64,000 bases of DNA, taken from assembly GCA_013400975.1 (NCBI GenBank), contig WBMZ01000337.1, positions 92,050-156,049 on the forward strand. The letters are read 5' to 3'. Source of the stretch: Atrichornis clamosus (Eukaryota > Chordata > Aves > Passeriformes > Menuridae). Shown in pieces: positions 22,841 to 36,039 of the stretch; the first letter of the stretch is position 1, and every line of letters starts with the position of its first letter. Below the pieces are notes generated by a model. The model ran no database searches, was not told the DNA's origin, and worked only from the letters and a program-made list of their open reading frames with translations. The translations under genes and the position numbers were made by a program.

Positions 22841-25800
22841 CCTCTTCCCAACTCCTCAGAGCCTCACAAGCTTTGGTGTTTTTTTTTCATAAACCTCCTG
22901 CTAGGCAAGCAGCAGCAGTTGCTCTCTCTCAAGGAAGCAGAACTGGAATTCATTGAGATCAACCATGATAAATTCACAACTTATAGTGTATCAAGGTTTT
23001 CAGAGGAACTGGAGGATGAAATGGTCCCATGTCTTGATGAGGCTCCCAGGATGCAGTGAGTCTCCTCTCCTAAAAACATTCAGGTAATGTCAGTATACCC
23101 TTTTTGCAAAAGCTCATAGACTTGCCCCTTTGCTTGATGATGGCTGCAGTGTTTACCAGTGCAGACTCAGCCTTTTGGCTGAGCTGTCACTCTCCATCAT
23201 CCAGCTAACACAGTTATTTCTGTATTATAGACCCATTATTTGACACTGAAGATACCTGGTTAATACATTAGCTAAAGGGATACTGAGAATAGTATGCTGC
23301 CTTTAGAGGGCATATCAGATGCTTTTGTCCTCAAAAGTGCCACTGGCCTTTCCCTTGTGAATGGCTGTAAATTGCTTACTGGAACTAAAATGTCACTTTT
23401 TGTCCAATTCTTTCTTGATTTTACTCATGAGGTACATAGAAAGAGTTGATTAAATTGCTTGGTGCTTTTCTCTGTCTAAGACAGACATGACTCTTTCAGC
23501 ATATGCATTCAGGATTATTTAAAAACAGTTGCAAAGGGAGCTTTTCATATACAGTTACCTGTTGTCTATCCTTTTTTTTTTTTGGAAGGCATTAACATAC
23601 TTGAAGACAGACTATTTTACTTTGCTAAAGCTATATAAAAGTTAGAGGACCAGCTTGAAGTAGCTGGACAAATGTCCTCCACAGGACATCTTTCCTAAAG
23701 AGAGAAATCAGCTGTCTTTTGGAGGTGTCTTCTTTCTACTCCTGGAGCTGCCTTAAACTCTTAATCTAAATTGCTAATTTAACTAGTATCCCAACCTCGA
23801 GGTCATTACAGGTAGGTGAAGTGATGCCCACCAAAGCCTGCAAAAGTTTTCAATAATTTTCTTCCGTAAGACGTTTCCTCCTTTTTAATTTTGCAGGCCA
23901 GGAAAATTCTAAGGAAAAAATTCATGTTTTTTGAGAATCCAGAGATGATGATAGTGCAAAGGCAAGATAAAAGAAGAGAATAACACTGACTTATTTTAGA
24001 AATTTTATCTCTTTGCCAAACCTCCCAGCAAGCATACATTTGTTTGGTAGTGGGAGCCACTTTGGATCCATTTCTTTTTCTCAGATAATGGGAGTGCAAA
24101 AACTGCAATGGAAGTTAATACTTTTCACACCAGTAGAAATAGTGAAGCATTCAAATTTGCACTGAAAATTGAGATGAGGTAAAAGATGAGGCATTCTGCA
24201 AATACAAACCCTTTAAAATAAAATGATACAAATGACATAAAAGTATAAAAATTGTTACTGACATGAATAATTCACTAACTATTGAATAGTGTAAGTCGCC
24301 AACTAATGTGTATTACGTGCCATTTAATAGTGGATGTATCTGAAGAAATATGGAAATTGGAATACTTTAATAACTTTATATATGAAAGATGATGAGACTG
24401 CCTAAATGATTAAGAGGAAGATATGTTATAATGAACTAAAGCCACTCGAGTGTAAGGTAATTTTAATTCAAATCTCCATCTGCTTATGTATAATTAAGAC
24501 TCATTTAACAAGTTAATGCCTAACAGAGAGAACTGATAAGTTTGGTATTAAAGAGCTTAAGAGAAGTAAATTAAACTGTCGAGTTTGAGGAGCTTTCATT
24601 TGAATTCCCTGTGCCTAACCAAAACACAATCTTCCAGTGCATTTCTTTACCCTGACTACGCAGATAGGTCCCAAATCTGGGGAGACAAAGGAGGTGAAAA
24701 ACAGAATATCTTTGTTATATTTTCATTTTAGATATCATGTCAAGTCAGGAGTTTGACAGCATCTTTGCTGACATGAATATTTATACTGTTCAACCTGCTC
24801 TCCATATAGTGTCTATACACCATTAAGAAGACACTTTGCATTCAATCAAAAATGTTTATACATTGCAGAGATTGCCACTGGGGTTAAATAACCTATGAAA
24901 ATAAGAAGATTGCCTTTGATGTGCAAAGAAAGTAATATTTTCATCAGTGGTAAATTTTATGTGTTATTCACCCGCTTAACTTTCTATTTCAGTCTTTGTC
25001 CAAATATCTTTCCTGCAAGGTCCTGTAGTCAAAACAGTGGCTTCAACCTTTTCATCTTTCATCATTCAATTTTAATTTTCATCTTTTGGCTTCTTATCCA
25101 CTGTCATGATGAGAGTTTCCTATATTCACTTGACACTTAAAATTCTCTGCACTTTCAATTTTTTTGTCTCTGGAGCCAGACATCAGCTTTGATTTGCTGC
25201 TAGTGCTCAGGAATAAGTTAGACACTTTTGGGAATGTACTGGAAGAACAAATACTGCGGTACGTCTTATGCTTATTGCAGTGCAGATGCTCCCAAGTGAA
25301 GTAAGACAAAAATGAGAGCTATGAGGTTTGATGACCAACATCCGACCTCAATAAATGATCAACACAGACATTGCACTAATTGAAGTTTCCTGTTTTGTTC
25401 CCAGGCCAAAACAGACTTTAGCATCATTCTGCTTTAGTATCAGTCTAAAACAGCAGAAAAAGTAGGGACTGAATTGTTCAAAATATATTAAAGAGTAGAA
25501 CCAATGTCTTACTTCTCAAATTGAGTTTTGGGCAATGGAGGCCCTTAAAATTAAACAGAAAGTGAAATACTCCTTTGTGTATATTTCCACAGATTAACAC
25601 AATTTACTGTTTGTAGCAAGTCTCTTCATTATAAAAGCATTTGAGTTAATGTGCATTTTTGTATGTTACTGTGTATGTCACAAACAAGTGAACATATGTT
25701 TTAAAAGGTCTTCCTTTCCTCCAGCATTTAAAAATGCACTCTGTGAAGAGACATCACCAAAGACATTTGTAGCATTTCAGCAGAATGAACTTCAAGTGGC

Positions 25801-26024
25801 ATAGGAAATGTGCCAAATGGACCAAATCACCTAAACTGACTACTGATGAAAACTTAGTTACAGTCAGATAAGGTCTCAATTTGGGTTGATAAGCTGATCT
25901 ATGAGAAAAAAAATTGCTTCTTTTAGTGAAGTTCCCCCTTCAACATTTATTACCTTTCAAGTTCAGAAGTCTTGCTTCCAAAAGAAAGAGGAAGAGAGAC
26001 ATGGAAAGAGAGAGAGAAATAAAA
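22841..26024. other. Intergenic DNA, AT-rich, no gene found
   Basis: No repeat family recognised. The stretch 24180-24640 is especially AT-rich with many TAAT/ATTA cores and is a candidate regulatory element. A short perfect hairpin (CTCAGCC-TTTT-GGCTGAG) lies at 23166-23183. Confidence 0.5.
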
Positions 26025-26160
26025 GGAAGGAAGGGTGGAAGGGTGGGAGGGAGGGAGGGAGGGAGGAAGGAAGGAAGGAAGGAAGGAAGAAGGAAGGAAG
26101 GAAGGAAGGAAGGAAGGAAGGAAGGAAGGAAGGAAGGAAGGAAGGAAAGAAGGAAGGAAA
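26025..26160 (+). repeat. GGGA/GGAA polypurine microsatellite
   Basis: GGGA units (about 26045-26065) pass into GGAA units (about 26066-26160) with two interruptions. From 26045 to 26160 there is not one pyrimidine on the plus strand, a 116-nt polypurine run. The apparent lysine/glutamate/glycine-rich open frames over it are low-complexity artefacts. Confidence 0.95.
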
Positions 26161-29100
26161 CTTAACAGTGCAATGTGAGCTTATAGAGCCAGGAAATTAA
26201 AATTTTAAGCCAAATTTAAAATCCAAACAAAAAAAAAAAAAGGAAAAATGTTAGAAGTTCATACCTACACCATGTACTAGTCTGGACGAGGAGGAGGCCT
26301 GCATCTTTGTGAAACATTGCTGATGGCCCTTCCCTGGTACCTCAGTGTATCCCAGAACACATTGTAATCTCCTGGATGACACTGTCAGTTCCAGATTTTT
26401 GTATGCCAGAGACATCTTTGTACATTTACTGAAGAAAGAGGCTATCAGCAGGGAATATTGGCATGAGACAGACTAACTAGTTAGTAAGGACTCAGTCCCT
26501 CCCCATGGTCTAGTGACAGTGAAAAGCAGCACATACATTTTACTTTACAGTTCATATCAGTTGTAAGCAATATGTCTGTAGCTCAGCCCCACTACCCACA
26601 GCTGTCACAGCCAGGATGGTATATGAGTATACAAGACAATTCCGTCTTCCTTTGAGGGCCGTCTAAGCAATCTTTACAGCAGAGCAATTTCACTTCTTAA
26701 ACTCACAGGTACTGAGGTTATGAACCTCTACACAAATGCCATTTTTCTTAGCTCAGAACCAGACGAATTGGGCGAGGGAAGTCAAGATCCTTAATTGCCA
26801 GGAACAGGAAAAGCTGACGTAGCTGAAGGCTCTGACAGTGAGAGGTGGATCCTTGTCCTGGAAGGACAGGAACCCGCTCACTCCCGAGAAGGGCCCAGAG
26901 ACTATACTTGAGCTGGCTGCCTTGCCAAGTGCAGCCCAAATCCCAGGTTGCACCTTGTCTCAGAGCTGTCATCCAAAGCCAATTGTCCATGTAGTAGCTG
27001 ACATTAAAGCAAGATTAACAACATCTGAAAACCTGGGCAAAATCTATACAAGTCTTACAAATGCAGCAATTGCCATCCAAGCATGCGGAATGCTCTTCTT
27101 TAAACAAACGTGCTTCAGAGTAAAGGCATTTATAAACATAAAAAACCTGCTCATGAGCCCTCTGCAATATTCTTTCTCCTACTCCAGGCATTAGCCATTT
27201 GGCCTCTCTGAGAGTAACACCACCAGGTTTCTGACAGCTGCTCTGTGTTGCTGTAGCCAAATGCCAACCCTTATCACCTTCATTTTAGCCTCATTCCTGA
27301 AGAGCATTTAATACTCTGAAAAAGCAGTGGGTCCATAAAATGGATATTAATAGAGCACTTAGCACATAAATGTTTGTGATCAGCAGTTTAAAGGTTAAGA
27401 ACCCAAATAAAACCTGTAGCAATCCCAGCCTTGAATCAGGAAGTATTTTAGCACCAAAGCCATGCCATGAACAAAGGGTGTTATTCTATAATTTGGACCA
27501 AGAAGTGCGGGTTTGAAATGAACATTAGTCAAACAAAAACAAAAGAAAAAAGTCAAGTATCATGATATTAATGAATAATTAAATCCCCATGAGTTCAGAA
27601 AGGGTAATGCTAAAGTTGTTGTATCATCTCTTCTGAGGTCCTTGCGCCCTCTTACAGGGCAATGTATCAAGCACAGACTAGATTTCATCTCTGATTGCTC
27701 TTGTTCAATTCAGATGTTACCAGTTTCTTCCTTTAAAAAAAATCTGATGCAGGTTTACTTTATTGTCATGATCATGCCATTTTCCTTTTTAGGATACTCA
27801 TACTGGAGAGGAAGATAGAGGGATCCCATAGATTTTAACCTTACTTATGGTGAGCAATGCTCCTAAATCAGCTGGCAATACAGTTGTCAAGTGACACAAG
27901 CCTTTTTATGAGGCCATTTTGTTGGCTTCATAGGAAAAATTACCTCCCACTGGTCTCAGCTGGGTACCAGTGTCAGGGGAAGGATGAGTGGGACATTAAC
28001 TCCTTTCCCAGCAGTGATGTGGCCATGGTAACACACCTAACAGCTCCTCTTCTCTGACTTTTGCTCTTTATCCCAGAGCTACAAGCAATCCTGCTAAGCA
28101 AGATCTGTTCTTGTTCCAGTTGGAAAGCAATTTTATGTTCCTTCAGCTGAAAAAAGTTCTCACAACAGAGAAGTCTTTGAAGATTTATGACAACATAAAA
28201 AGTATTTTGTTCCTTCTCTTTTAAATTGCCTTGGTGCTAAAATTTTATTTTCCTCAGTAAATATTATGATATTTTGAAAAAAAGTATATGCAGGAGAAGA
28301 CCGCATGTGGGATGTCAGCACTGGATTTCAGTGATACAAACCTGCTGGAATGAGAGAGCACAATGCTGAGTCCTGCCCTGCAGAGAAACCAGCTGAGAGC
28401 AGTGAACAGTAAAAGACTCACACCTGCCATTCAGCCCCTCTGCAGCACCACCCCGGGTGGCCTCGCAGCCCTGCTCTCAGCTCTCATGGTTCTTTTCCTG
28501 CTAGAGGAATTATCAAGGCATTTCACTGGGGCAAAAACTAATACTTCTTCTCCCCAAAACTGCCCAGGGGAAAAAGGAAATGACACTTAAAAACTGCAGT
28601 TAAGAAAAAAATGAGAGAAAACCATGGGCTGTCCAGATTAAGGATTAGGTGGGAGCATGCTCCTTCAGCAGGTGAAGAAGAAAGGAGAAGGTGGCTGGGC
28701 TCTGGCAGGCATGCGCTGGGCTAGAAACCATGCCATGTGTGCCACGAACAGTATTACTGTGTCACCTCTTGGTTTTCTCTTTATCTCTTACTAGATTTTG
28801 ACAGATCTCCCCGAATTTGGACATATTTCTATTTACAGCCTATTAGTATATGATAAATATTGATTATTTCTCTAATTCTTATCTATTACTTAGCTCCCCT
28901 CCTCCCCTTCAGTTAGGGCTTTTCTCTAATTAGACATGGATTTTTCTACTTTTATTTCTCAGTGTTGAAATAATATTACATTTTGTGAAGATCTATGTTG
29001 TTTTCTGAATTTGGGTGTCACATTAACTTGAGAGGAGATCTGAGTATGACTTAATAATGGGAAAAATTAGTAACTACTGTGTCTAAGGGAAAGGCATAAC

Positions 29101-30479
29101 TAGCCCTTGTCTCGAGTTGATGGCAGTTGAACTCTGATTAGGAGTGAGACCTGTGTTTGAGTGTGATTGCTGGAATGCAATGAGGTAAACAGCCAAACCT
29201 CTGCGCCTTGATGCCTCCAGAAGTAGAATGTGTGTGTTCCTAGATGACTTAGGTTGGTCAAAGACAATTCCTTGGCTCAGCTGGAGAGACAATCTGGTTA
29301 CAGACCCTTGAAGCAATACTCTACTACCCTGTGATCCTTTCTGGTCAAGGATTCCACATTTTTTCTAATTTAACAGGAAACAGTGGAAGTGTTTTTCATT
29401 GCACCTGAACAGCTGTATGTTTAGTGAGGATTTAGCATGATATCTCCCTGAGTCTGGTAGAGATAATTTTCTGACTATCAAATTGTGAACTGTCAGTGGC
29501 ATAATTTTCCTAAGAACATGGAGAGCAGTGTTCCTACACTATTTACATGCCTGGAGATGCAAAGAGCACTGCCAATGCCAACTGGTGCCAAAAGTGGTTA
29601 AAAAACAAATTATTTCCATATTTAGGAAATATGTAATGTTAGTTTGGAAATACATAATGTGCCCTTCTGCAACTTAAGCATATCTTTTAAAGCCTGGTGC
29701 CAAGTGACTTCAGCACCTAATCCTGCTATTGAAAGCACTGTAATCAGTTAGGAACTGCTGTGAGTCAAGCACACAGACAATGAAAATGGGGCTATTGGGC
29801 CAGGTTTTCAACCCCAGTGACTGCCCAAGACTTGTCATTTCAGCTTGCTGTAACTCGCTGGGCTGACAGCAGCAGCAGCAGCAGCTCAGATGATGCCCCA
29901 GAGGCAGCTGAGCTGTTTTAGGTGCATGGAGAGACACAGACTCCATCAAGCACCCAGATAGCAAACTGCCGTTGCTCCAGAGCTCCAGCCAGCTCCTGCT
30001 GAGGCTCTTCTAAAAGACTTGGATGTTCCTCAGCAATAATTCTACACCCTTAACTCAGTCAGTTGCTTTTCTTTCTCTGTTTTTCCTTAACTCACATTCC
30101 ATGAAAATGTCACTGCTGGTTTTTCTTGCATGAGATTTGGCTAAGAGTTAGGCATATGCTGTGTTTATGTTTTGTATGTGTAGAACAAATAGCAAGCTCA
30201 GCCAGGGAAAGGACTCAGAGTAGTTACCCAGCATCTTACAACACAGTAATATATCAATGAATCATTCAATTAAGTAATAATAGCAGGGAAGGAAAAGCCA
30301 GAAAGACCCATTCACTCTGTGTGTTCTGCAAGATTAAAAGCTAATTCATAAGAAACAGCCTATGGAATTGTGTCCCTTGTTCTTGAAGTCTCTATTTGCT
30401 GTAAATACCATTCACAGTGAAATGACTTATACTTTAAAGGCAACTTCTTGATTTAAATAAAAAAACTCTTGACTTTTTT
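26161..30479. other. Intergenic DNA downstream of PDZRN4
   Basis: Holds a short A run at 26228-26240 and a six-copy CAG run at 29867-29884. No gene, RNA or mobile element recognised; open frames are short and motif-free. Confidence 0.55.
29867..29884 (+). repeat. (CAG)6 trinucleotide run
   Basis: Six uninterrupted CAG units in non-coding DNA downstream of PDZRN4. Confidence 0.9.
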
Positions 30480-31127
30480 TTCTTAAAGATAAGCAATAAT
30501 TTATTTCTCTTTCATCTTCACAATTATCACATACTGCCCAACTACATGACCAATGCCACTACATAACACAGGAGAATTGTCCACCTACACTTTACTTGGA
30601 CAAATACAATTGCAATTTACAGATTAAATGTACTGTACAATGTGTAGTTGGAAAAATGTCATTCTTATCTATATGATGGGATGTGGCATATGATTTATAA
30701 ACAGATTCAGTCTAAGATGTAAAACTTTAAAACTTGTTAAGTCAAGGATACAGTATAAAGCATTTTGTTTTGGTATTGTATTGTTACTAAAGTAGAAAAA
30801 GCAAACTTAGAGAAATAAATCCAGATCTTAAGTTACAGGATATGTTTTACGTTAAGAAATTAATTGGCTTCTTCACTTTTTTTTTGTTTTGCTTTTCTTT
30901 TTCTATTTTTTTTCTACAAATGAATAATATGAATATATTGCAGGATAAAGAAAGACTGCCAGATAAAGAAGGTACTGTTATATGAAAAACAAATGAAAAA
31001 TACCAGGTAATTTTGCTTACAAAAAGATCAAACTATAAACAGTCACAAAATATATAAAAATGCCACATTGAACGAGGCAATAGTACTCTACCTAAACTGG
31101 TAGTATACTCTCTGATAGAAGTTGTGT
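30480..31127 (-). other. PDZRN4: PDZRN4 3' untranslated region (predicted)
   Basis: About 650 nt of AT-rich, non-repetitive sequence follow the TGA. On the minus strand it contains T-rich and AT-rich runs, including ATTTA elements near 30819-30826, and ends close to an AATAAA hexamer at 30500-30505. No CR1 tail or other mobile element is visible in it. The 3' boundary is inferred from the hexamer alone; longer 3' UTR forms are possible. Confidence 0.6.
30500..30505 (-). promoter_or_regulatory. Candidate polyadenylation signal AATAAA of PDZRN4
   Basis: TTTATT on the plus strand reads AATAAA on the minus strand, about 620 nt past the stop codon. On the minus strand it is followed within about 45 nt by a T-rich run (near 30460-30466), a plausible downstream element. 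It is the first clear canonical hexamer after the stop. Confidence 0.55.
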
Positions 31128-32654
31128 TCATACAGTAGTAACTGATAAAAAGGCATTATGCACTCTTGTGCCGTCTGGGGATTTAGCACCATGTGTCATC
31201 AGTTCTTGTATTGTCATCCAGTTGTCCAAGATTTTCTTGTTTCTCTTTTTCATCATCTTTTTGTGACTCAGTTCTATAATGTTGATTTCCTTTTTGCCCT
31301 CGCTGCCACTCTGTGGACTTTCCTTAAGACACTCCAGCCTGCTCCTCATCATGAACTCCCGCCGCCTCCTCTGCTCCTTAGCACGCACCAAATGCTGCTT
31401 CCGCTCTTCCTTGCTCCAGTAGCGACCCATCTTCATCTCACTCATCGTATCATCATCTGTTGTCATCCCACTGCGCTCTTCTTTAATTTTTAAGGCACGT
31501 TCCTTCAGGATTCTGTCTCGAACTGGTCTCTTTGTGATGTACCTCGTCCCATCACTCCTTATTTTCACTTTCCATTCCATCTTGGGCTCCACACACTTCT
31601 GCGAGTCTTTGCACATGCTCACCAGGCTGAGCTGGCTTTGGGCGTACTCCACAGCAGACTTCTGCTGGATCAGTTGCATATAGCTTTGATAATGCTTTGC
31701 ATGAGCAGGTATGTTCCCGTACCTGTAAGAAGAACTATGATATGGAGACAAGTAGGGAATGTGCTCGCTGCCTTGCCTTTCCTGCTCTGTGAATTTGCTG
31801 CTTTCTGATGCCAGCACCGCATTCTCAGCAGCACTGTTTTGCTCAGGGGGTTTGGTTTTGGCTGAGGTTATCTCCCTGTTGCTTTGTCCTGAGGATGACT
31901 GATTAGCCACAATTGTGCTCCTCAGGTTTTTCCTATTGGTTATGCTGATCACCCTCTGGAGAGAGTTATCAGGGGATCGCTCCACTGTCAGCGGAGTGCT
32001 CCTGCAGCTTTCGGCAGTGTTGTAGGCACTGGAGCTGTCCTTGTCAGATTTCTCAGGGTGCTCTATGATGTCATCCAGTTTGCTTCTTTGTGCATCTATG
32101 CTGGTGTTATAATTTCTGAAACCTTCATCGTGTAAAGTCCAAATGTCTCCGTACTGATCTCTCACTTTTTGGAGCTGATGAGCTTGCATAATATTCTGGC
32201 ATTCGAGTTCAATGTTCCTCAGTTCCTCATTGAGTAGCTGCAGCTCATGCTCCACTCCATCTTGCTCTCTTCTGTTGCACTCTATCATGCTGCTCGAGTA
32301 ATACAGATCGTACTCCCCATGGTTTCGAATCTTGCACTTCAGTTCCAACAGCTGCCGAAACCTTTCACATTCCTCCTCTGTGTTTCCTGTAAAATCAGAT
32401 TCAATGTATTCCCCAGACACAAAGCTTTCGTTGCACTGGAGCTCAACACTGCCCAGCGTATCCTGGCTGTGGCCGAGATCCCGTTTGCACTTCAGGGTGG
32501 CACTGTTCTGCTCCTCAGGTGCATTTTCTTGCTCTGAGCTCTCGTCGTTACGGAGACTCTCATCTGTAGGTCCCACCCCACTGTCCTTCTCATGATTGTT
32601 GGATGATGAGGTTGCAGTGTCTGTAGTGCCATCTTCCTCTTCATGTTTCTTTGG
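31128..32654 (-). CDS. PDZRN4: PDZRN4 terminal coding exon: acidic/Ser-rich linker, coiled coil, LNX3-homology C-terminus (508 codons plus stop)
   Basis: The exon starts after TTTTAG with [12 protein letters not shown] and ends SVTTV then TGA. By exon residue number: 1-50 is acidic and Ser/Thr-rich with DSG at 24-26; 134-164 ([20 protein letters not shown] and on) has heptad-like leucines and suggests a coiled coil; 203-223 is a Ser-rich block ([15 protein letters not shown]); 302-349 is Tyr/Gln-rich ([20 protein letters not shown]); 359-508 is the LNX3-homology region typical of PDZRN3/4, with basic stretches [19 protein letters not shown] and [11 protein letters not shown]. The last residues T-T-V form a class I PDZ-binding motif, suggesting the protein docks to other PDZ scaffolds or to itself. 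Single uninterrupted frame with no internal stops or frameshifts. Human PDZRN4 is about 1036 residues, so the five exons here cover roughly the last 60 percent. Confidence 0.95.
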   Translation of the reverse strand, partial: PKKHEEEDGTTDTATSSSNNHEKDSGVGPTDESLRNDESSEQENAPEEQNSATLKCKRDLGHSQDTLGSVELQCNESFVSGEYIESDFTGNTEEECERFRQLLELKCKIRNHGEYDLYYSSSMIECNRREQDGVEHELQLLNEELRNIELECQNIMQAHQLQKVRDQYGDIWTLHDEGFRNYNTSIDAQRSKLDDIIEHPEKSDKDSSSAYNTAESCRSTPLTVERSPDNSLQRVISITNRKNLRSTIVANQSSSGQSNREITSAKTKPPEQNSAAENAVLASESSKFTEQERQGSEHIPYLSPYHSSSYRYGNIPAHAKHYQSYMQLIQQKSAVEYAQSQLSLVSMCKDSQKCVEPKMEWKVKIRSDGTRYITKRPVRDRILKERALKIKEERSGMTTDDDTMSEMKMGRYWSKEERKQHLVRAKEQRRRREFMMRSRLECLKESPQSGSEGKKEINIIELSHKKMMKKRNKKILDNWMTIQELMTHGAKSPDGTRVHNAFLSVTTV

Positions 32655-35600
32655 CTAAAAAAATTAGTAAACCAAAATGATTATCAAATGCAGGCAATAT
32701 TACAGGAGAATATTTTCCAGCTCTGTTTTGCTTAAATAGCTGGGATCTGATTTAAACTGAATTAAAACAGGTCACTAAACAGCAGTCCTACTGCTCATAG
32801 CCTTTAAACATTTCTGAGAGTCATGCTGTGGTGGCCATACTGAGCAAAGTAGATGAATTATGGTACTAGTGACATAGCTTCTACAGTCCGGAAAGAAATA
32901 TTTCCCTCTCTAGCTAAGCCATCTCTTTGCAGTGCTTAAAGATAATGATCACCAGATGGTGAGCTGTTTTTGATTCTGGATTATGGCCAGAGACTGGTGG
33001 AGCTGAAATCTTCTCAAACTTGAAGAAAGCTTCAGTACTGGTAACACCTCAAACAAACAGAGCAAGCAGCCAATCAAGCAATGACGAGTACAACCTACCA
33101 GGGTGAAAAAAACCTGCTGTTTCTTTTTTTAAACAGTGAACTTTTTTTTGCTCCACTCCACGGCCCTCTCTTACACTTCTTGTGTAGCCTTTTTCTGAAA
33201 GAGTGTTCATTTTGAATTCTAGGATGTTGCTCAGAAAGACCTCAATCCATTTCATCCCTGGAGACTTTTTGTTCCATCGTTAGAGTTTACATTCCTTAGA
33301 AATAAAAACAGTCTTTCAATATTGTGTAGAACAACACTGTATTTGCCCATTTGCCATGGGCATAATGTCAAGCTTTTTGGCTGTTGATTCACACTCCAGT
33401 CATTGTACCTCACCTATTTATATTCTCAACCTATTATATTCTCATAGAATGTGAAGTCATACCTCTCTGAAGAGACAGACACTTTATTTTTCAAACTGGA
33501 TAAACAAAGAATCATGCAGAGTGCAATGTAGATGACCAAGCACCTAATTGCACAAAGTACCAACCAAATGCCATGTCTCTTTTAGGTGGTATAATTGCAT
33601 AATTATGTATAATGACTGTAATAATTGAGGGGAAAAAAGGTACAGCGCACCTAGTGAAAGGAAAAAAACTCAAAAGAGGCCACTGTCATAATTCCCTTCT
33701 TATCTATTTTGACAAACAGTAAAATAGCATGAAAGCGCGTCTCCTATCTCTTCCTTTCTCTGCTCTTCATGTGCACCTCATGATCACATACTCTTCATCT
33801 GGTTTCATTTCTTCAACTGTTAGGAAAAAATAATGACCTAGTGTCAGAAAAACAAAATTAACCTCCACCCCCAATTCAATCTAAGAGTGGAATAAAGCAA
33901 ATATTGAAAGAAACACACCACCAGAAGAATTCAGTGTCTGACAAACCAGTTAAAAATTTCTGACAAGATGTTTTAGGAGATTTAGGTTTAATTTTGTATT
34001 TTTTCTAGTTTACATCCTCTGAGTGAGTGCTGTTACATATGAGATTCTGTTCCCTTCTCTCACCTATCTAGAGCTGCTGCAGCTTGTATGCACCTCCTCT
34101 GTGCCCAAACCTTTCAGCAGAGAAGTGACTCCAATCTGGGTAGCTTACACTGCACCCCAGCCACTGCACTGTGCAATCCATATTTCTTACTGCTCTGGAA
34201 ACTATTTAACTACTGACAGGAGGGAGAACAGCTCCACCAGACAATGGGCAGGCAGTGCTGCAGAACAGTCAGGAATCTGGATGCCTGTCCCAAATGCAGA
34301 ACTCCATTCACACGATGAAACAAGGAGGGTCAAGATCTGCTCTCTGACCCTGAGGGTGTGACAAAACACAATTTGCATCTATCTCATTAAAACTCGGAAG
34401 AGGGTGGCTTATTTGCAATGTGTCAGCACAAGTTACAGAGCTTACAGGAGCAGAGCTGCATGATGCTTCCTCTAATGTCTTCTGCATGGTACTACACCAC
34501 CAAAGCATATATTTGAGCACTTCTAAAAAAAACCACTTAAAGAGGCTATTTGTATAAGTGTTGGAAACAGACTCTACAGTTGAGGCCTATGCAATCAACA
34601 CTTTCAGAATTGGTAGCTCTTGTTTTCCACACCACTTTTATCAATAATTTAAACTTTGTTCCTTCAACTTCCACTTGATTTAGACTGACTGAATATAATA
34701 TACTGCCATCTACTCAAGTTACACTATCAGGAATTAACTGGCACATGAAAAGATGTAAACAAAGATGTAAACTCATCTTTTGAGTCTAATAGAAACCAGA
34801 TGAGTGGGATTGATCTGATGAAATATAAGTGTCTATAGTGCAGGCATCTGAATGTCAGATAGTCAATTCAGTTCCCCTCCTAGTCAGGAAGAAACAAGTT
34901 CCTATACAATCAGATCCTTCTCAAACTAAAGCAGACATTCATTGCACATTAAATTTTTCTCCAGTATGTGGATATTTGCAGCTTATTCAATTAAGAAAAT
35001 TGAAAGTAATACAGATATTTATTGTACTGCATGTTTGTGAGCTATATTTTATTAAAAAATCCATTGTGACTCAAGTAAGGTAGTCCCTGGCATTTCTGTC
35101 CTGGACTTTTCATGCTTGCCAGAGCTTCTAAACATGTGCAGACTGGGCAGTCTTTTACAACATGAGATTATTTTAGTTTTATTTTGAAAGGTAACAAGCC
35201 TAATTCCAAGTTAGATCCCTTATGAAAAACAAGAGAGTCCACAATTGTCAGTGTGTTGTTTTTTCTGGTGTTACCTATTATCTATTTCAAACAAAGTGTT
35301 TGTTTTCAAACATATATTGTCAATCTCTTCTACAATTATTTCTGTATGAAATACCAAAGGGCTCCTTAGGCCTCATCTTTGCAGCAAGAACTCAGATAAT
35401 GAGAAGGCAAACCCGGCGGTGCGTACAATCAAGCAATAAATGAACCTCAAAAGATTCTGAATTTCAGCTCCAGCAACAATTCCTGCCTATAAAATCACTA
35501 ATCTTGCAGGAATTCAGGCATTGTTCTATTCTCATTTTACGGTTTATGATGTGTATTGGGACTCAAAACCCAGATTCCTAGTAAAGTCTGAAGGCAGTAA

Positions 35601-36039
35601 GATTCAGTTGAAGGCTCTAACAAACACAGCTGCTGGGCTCTCTGGTCAGTCTCTGACAGTGAGAGGAATCTCCAGTGGCAGGCTAACCACAAGGTACTCA
35701 AGCCATGAGGGAAATTTGGAATTGATTTCAGTGGCGCACTAAAAGGGAAAAAATGCTCTTCTGCGAACAATGCTGGTCTTTTAAAACAGGCTTCTCTCAA
35801 AAAAAGGATTTTCCCCCAGATATTTTCACTGTATTTCAGCTTTGAATGAACTAGAATAATTTTTTTATTCAATTCTTTCTCTTCTTAATAGCTTCTGATA
35901 TATTCCATGATACCAATAAGAATTTCTGCACAGCAAATGTATGGTATTCTTCTGAAAATTATCTCTGCTTCACAATGAGCCATGATGTTGTAAAGAGAAA
36001 GGAACACAATGAGTTATAAAAAATAGAGAATGACATCTT

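Noticed and set aside
23166..23183. CTCAGCC-TTTT-GGCTGAG hairpin resembling the 5' part of U2 snRNA
   Set aside because: Only about a dozen bases resemble U2 and the following sequence does not continue the match, so a U2 gene or pseudogene is not supported.
25901..26200. Lys/Glu/Gly-rich frames of 83-99 codons
   Set aside because: They are translations of the GGGA/GGAA microsatellite.
31158..31493. Plus-strand frame of 111 codons opposite the terminal exon
   Set aside because: It is the antisense shadow of the PDZRN4 coding exon.
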